Source of the DNA: Photorhabdus bodei
GTDB lineage: Bacteria > Pseudomonadota > Gammaproteobacteria > Enterobacterales > Enterobacteriaceae
Assembly (NCBI RefSeq): GCF_003287735.1
Contig: NZ_NSCM01000012.1
Coordinates: 1-64,000 of the forward strand
Direction: 5' to 3'
DNA: 64,000 bases
Both the position numbers and the translations under genes were made by a program. Shown one piece after another: positions 60,799 to 64,000 of this stretch. Position 1 is the stretch's first letter. Every line of letters starts with the position of its first letter. The notes under the pieces are model-generated. The model saw nothing but the letters and a program-made list of their open reading frames with translations. It had not been told where the DNA came from and searched no databases.

Positions 60799-61977
60799 TC
60801 AGACTGCTCTTATCTGAATAGGTTCACCGGCCTGACGTTTTTTCAATGTACGTTTGGTACGATCAATTACATCACCGGCAAGTTGACCACATGCGGCATC
60901 GATATCATCACCGCGAGTCTTGCGGACAATAGTGGTGAAACCATATCCCATCAACACTTTAGCAAAGCGATCAATCCGGCTGTTGGAACTGCGGCCATAT
61001 GGCGCCCCCGGAAACGGGTTCCATGGGATCAGATTGATCTTACTCGGTGTGTCTTTCAAGCATTCAGCTAATTGATGTGCCTGTTCCACGCTGTCATTAA
61101 TATGATCAAGCATGACATATTCCACCGTCACACGCCCCTGATTAGCATTAGATTTAGTCAAATAGCGGCGCACACCTGCAAGGAACTGCTCGATATTATA
61201 TTTACGGTTGATAGGAACGATGTCATCCCGTACATCATCTGTCGGTGCATGCAGGGAAATTGCCAAAGCAACATCAATCATATCGCCAAGTTTATCCAGT
61301 GCCGGCACTACACCGGATGTGGATAACGTCACACGGCGCTTTGACAAACCGAAACCAAAATCATCCATCATGATTTCCATGGCAGGCACCACGTTATTTA
61401 GGTTAAGCAGCGGCTCTCCCATCCCCATCATTACCACATTGGTAATCGGGCGACGACCACTGGATTTCAGTGAACCAATAATTTTTGCGGCACGCCAAAC
61501 TTGACCAATAATTTCAGAAACCCGCAAATTACGGTTAAACCCTTGCTGAGCAGTGGAACAGAATTTACATTCCAGTGCACAGCCTACCTGAGAAGAGACA
61601 CACAAAGTTGCGCGATCATCTTCCGGGATATAAACCGTTTCAACCTGCTGATCGCCAACAGTGATCGCCCATTTAATCGTACCATCGGCCGAACGTTGCT
61701 CTTCTGCGACTTCAGGTGCACGGATCTCTGCAACTTGTTGCAATTTTGCTCGCAGAATTTTGTTAATATCTGTCATCTGCTCAAAATCGTCATAACAGTA
61801 GTGATATATCCATTTCATCACTTGATCAGCACGGAATGGTTTTTCTCCCATGTCAATGAAAAACTGGCGCATTTGCTTGCGATTCAGATCAAGCAGGTTA
61901 ATTTTACCGCCTTTCTTTTCTGGAGTTTCAGACACGACAGAAGCAGCAAATTGTGCCGCAGTATTTGGTTGGGACAT
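60799..61977 (-). CDS. rlmN: Dual-specificity RNA methyltransferase RlmN
   Basis: A 392-residue radical-SAM enzyme. The cluster motif is [19 protein letters not shown] (Cys-x3-Cys-x2-Cys), then [18 protein letters not shown], and the methyl-transfer Cys in [11 protein letters not shown] near the end. It methylates A2503 of 23S rRNA and A37 of some tRNAs. Downstream of ndk. Confidence 0.97.
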   Translation of the reverse strand: MSQPNTAAQFAASVVSETPEKKGGKINLLDLNRKQMRQFFIDMGEKPFRADQVMKWIYHYCYDDFEQMTDINKILRAKLQQVAEIRAPEVAEEQRSADGTIKWAITVGDQQVETVYIPEDDRATLCVSSQVGCALECKFCSTAQQGFNRNLRVSEIIGQVWRAAKIIGSLKSSGRRPITNVVMMGMGEPLLNLNNVVPAMEIMMDDFGFGLSKRRVTLSTSGVVPALDKLGDMIDVALAISLHAPTDDVRDDIVPINRKYNIEQFLAGVRRYLTKSNANQGRVTVEYVMLDHINDSVEQAHQLAECLKDTPSKINLIPWNPFPGAPYGRSSNSRIDRFAKVLMGYGFTTIVRKTRGDDIDAACGQLAGDVIDRTKRTLKKRQAGEPIQIRAV

Positions 61978-62079
61978 CTTTTTATATCGCCTCGTTGTAA
62001 CACTTTCGGCTCTGCGTTAATGAACTCAACGCGAAGTTTCAATTCAGGTCACTATCAGTTTAGTATAGTAACAAATAAT

Positions 62080-62111
62080 AAGCGCCCCGTTGAATTAACA
62101 GCGGGGCGCCG
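62080..62111 (-). terminator. Terminator of ndk
   Basis: GCGCCCCG...CGGGGCGC across a 12-nt loop; minus-strand tail CTTATTATTTG. Confidence 0.65.
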
Positions 62112-62159
62112 CATTGTACAAACTTTAATGCAATGATGCTACGGGTAACGGCAAATCAA

Positions 62160-62585
62160 TTAACGTGGGCAAATTTCATCTTCTGTGAAGAAATACGCAA
62201 TTTCACGGTTTGCAGATTCAACCGCATCAGAGCCGTGAACCGCGTTTTCAGTGAAGCTATCTGCATAATCAGCGCGCAGAGTACCTGCCAATGCATTATC
62301 AGGATTAGTTGCCCCCATCAGATCACGGTGACGCTGTACTGCATTCTCGCCTTCCAACACCTGAACCATAATCGGACCAGAAGTCATAAATTCCACCAAA
62401 CCATCAAAGAAAGGGCGGCCTTTGTGCTCCGCATAGAAGCCCTCAGCCTGTTCACGGGTCAGGTGAAGCATTTTGGCGGCAATAATTCTAAACCCAGCAC
62501 TTTCAAAACGAGCATAAATAGCCCCGATGGCATTTTTCTTCACAGCGTTAGGCTTAACAATAGAAAAAGTACGTTCAACCGTCAT
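62160..62585 (-). CDS. ndk: Nucleoside diphosphate kinase
   Basis: A 141-residue [23 protein letters not shown] at the start, with the active His in [20 protein letters not shown]. It transfers phosphate between NTPs and NDPs. The ATG at 62585, behind AAGAGGTTATCT, equals the E. coli start; the longer in-frame reading to 62660 is untranslated leader. Confidence 0.97.
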   Translation of the reverse strand: MTVERTFSIVKPNAVKKNAIGAIYARFESAGFRIIAAKMLHLTREQAEGFYAEHKGRPFFDGLVEFMTSGPIMVQVLEGENAVQRHRDLMGATNPDNALAGTLRADYADSFTENAVHGSDAVESANREIAYFFTEDEICPR

Positions 62586-62803
62586 AGATAACCTCTTGGT
62601 TCTTCTTGCAGCAACTGATAATTTTAATTTTTCCCGATAAGTTAATCGGTTAATACTCATTCCGCAACCTTAGCGGAGATAAAAACGGCGTTGATTATAG
62701 GGGTACGAATAGCGGTTGCCTACAGAAAACATAACATTCCATTAAATTTTCCTTAGCGAAAATTACCATTTTTTCGTACAAATCACACTTTTACTTGAAT
62801 CGT

Positions 62804-64000
62804 TTACTTCAAGGTAAAATTGACAGAATCAATTTGCCCGCCCAAATCCAAAACACTAAGCTGATATTTACCCGGTTGAGTCAAGGTCTGAACAAATCCC
62901 CGATTATTTTCTGTGGTCATTACCTGTTCTCCATTCAGAAACCACCATTGTTGCCCACCACTACCGCCCTGAGTGGTAACACGTAAATCAAGGCTGCCAA
63001 AACCAGGAAGCCGTTTCAATACATCTCCGTTACGAATCCCCACGATCAACAAGGGCGCTTCATCTGATTTCAACGGTGGACATCGAGGATTAACCGGCGG
63101 CAGACGCTGCGCTCGTCGCTCTTGCGCGGGTAACCATGATTCGAGGGTAATCGGCCATAAAGCGATATTTTTAGCCTGAGCGCCGGGACAATCAGGAGCC
63201 ACGCGCAAACCGTTTTTATCCAACCACACCTGTTCATTGACGCCTGAAATAGCCTCTTGCCCCACCGCAGGCAGCGTAGGCGGAATCGTGTTATTCAGTA
63301 TCCAGCTCAGACGCCGCTGACGGCAATTATCCTCTCCCTTCGGTAAACTCTGCCCTCCCGGCCAACAGATGATTGCCCGACTCACACTTGCTGGACGCGG
63401 ATCAACCGGAATCCGTTTAGCCCCATTTCGCATATTGGCGAACAACAGATTATTGACCTGATTCATGATGGGAACCGCCGTAGCATAGCCGAACTGCCCG
63501 ACAACTGGCGTGCCATCCGGCCGACCAACCCAAACACCAATGGTATAACGCGCATTTAAGCCAATGGCCCAAGCATCACGGTAGCCATAGCTGGTACCGG
63601 TTTTCCAAGCCAGCGGCACTTGTGCCGGCAAAACATCATCAGGTTGCGGCAGAGCTTCTCCAGCCATAATTCGCCTCACTATCCATGCAGCGCCGGGGGA
63701 AAAAAGTTGCCGATCACGCAATTTCTGCTGCGGAGTGAATCTCAAGGGGGAAACCTTCCCCTGACGGGCAAACGCCGTGTAAGCCGCCACCAGTTGATCC
63801 ATCCGGGTTGCCGTACCACCAAGAATCAATGATAAATTGGGTTCACTGCCGGGAGGAAAACGCAATACGGTTCCCACATTACGCATATTGGCGGTAAACC
63901 GCTTGGCGCCATAGGCTTCAAGCAGTTGCACGGCGGGTAAATTCAGTGAACGAACCAACGCCTCACTGGCACTGACCGGCCCATGAAAGCCACTGTCAAA
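62804..64000 (-). CDS. pbpC: Penicillin-binding protein 1C, 5' part beyond window
   Basis: Minus-strand frame of 399 codons, open to the right edge, so this is the C-terminal half. It includes the transpeptidase part (SLNLPAVQLLEAYGAKRF, GGTATRMDQLVAAYTAFARQ, KTGTSYGYRDAWAIGL with the KTG motif) and the C-terminal BiPBP_C domain (about the last 90 residues). The transglycosylase domain and the active Ser must be further upstream. PbpC is a dispensable peptidoglycan synthase. Its order with ndk-rlmN matches E. coli. Confidence 0.95.
   Translation of the reverse strand, partial: FDSGFHGPVSASEALVRSLNLPAVQLLEAYGAKRFTANMRNVGTVLRFPPGSEPNLSLILGGTATRMDQLVAAYTAFARQGKVSPLRFTPQQKLRDRQLFSPGAAWIVRRIMAGEALPQPDDVLPAQVPLAWKTGTSYGYRDAWAIGLNARYTIGVWVGRPDGTPVVGQFGYATAVPIMNQVNNLLFANMRNGAKRIPVDPRPASVSRAIICWPGGQSLPKGEDNCRQRRLSWILNNTIPPTLPAVGQEAISGVNEQVWLDKNGLRVAPDCPGAQAKNIALWPITLESWLPAQERRAQRLPPVNPRCPPLKSDEAPLLIVGIRNGDVLKRLPGFGSLDLRVTTQGGSGGQQWWFLNGEQVMTTENNRGFVQTLTQPGKYQLSVLDLGGQIDSVNFTLK

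Overview
The window reads as chromosome of an entomopathogenic Photorhabdus (Morganellaceae). This rests on a LuxR 'solo' with a PAS4 sensor domain, a PrtS-type M4 metalloprotease, a set of ~127-bp ERIC elements, and enterobacterial core operons in familiar order. The assignment is by recognition of families and synteny; no database search was possible.

Layout. (1) 1-8400 is an accessory region. It holds an IS630-family transposase running off the left edge that interrupts a PAS4-LuxR gene, a phage-type divergent repressor/Ner-like pair, a MalY-type aminotransferase/NhaC antiporter operon with a GalR-like regulator, an intact PAS4-LuxR gene, two ERICs, an internally deleted IS256-type element and promoter debris. 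(2) 8672-16675 is the K+-uptake operon kdpFABC with its sensor-regulator pair kdpDE, preceded by a recognisable KdpE box. (3) 16707-22975 is a six-gene, AT-rich, minus-strand operon: MFS exporter, SerK/ParB-fold kinase, flavin N-hydroxylase-like enzyme, cytidylyltransferase-PLP decarboxylase fusion, formyltransferase and HAD phosphatase. It has the logic of FR-900098 late biosynthesis but no phosphonate-forming enzyme. I propose it makes an N-formyl-N-hydroxy-aminoalkyl phosphate (fosfoxacin-like) molecule. (4) 23559-28016 is an EamA protein, pgm, seqA and glk.

(5) 28215-32766 is a recombination-prone tRNA region. It has a CopG antitoxin that has lost its partner, a RelE/XRE toxin-antitoxin pair, tRNA-Lys copies (one with a 64-nt insertion in the T loop, plus split remnants), three tRNA-Val, gltX and two tRNA-Ala. 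(6) 32861-50199 holds ypeB, nupC, ligA, zipA, cysZ, cysK, ptsHI-crr, cysPTWAM, yfeY, a YgiW-family OB-fold protein gene and ypeA. cysK/cysM and cysPTWA form the sulfate/thiosulfate-to-cysteine route; ptsHI-crr is the general sugar phosphotransferase system. (7) 50337-53062 is hemF and then the protease prtS followed by a gene resembling its inhibitor emfourin. (8) 53086-64000 is the core block der-bamB-yfgM-hisS-ispG-rodZ-(truncated pilW)-rlmN-ndk-pbpC, with pbpC cut by the right edge.

Six ERIC elements are spread through the window. Their inverted ends resemble the end of the IS630 element at the left edge, which suggests that transposase family as their mobiliser.
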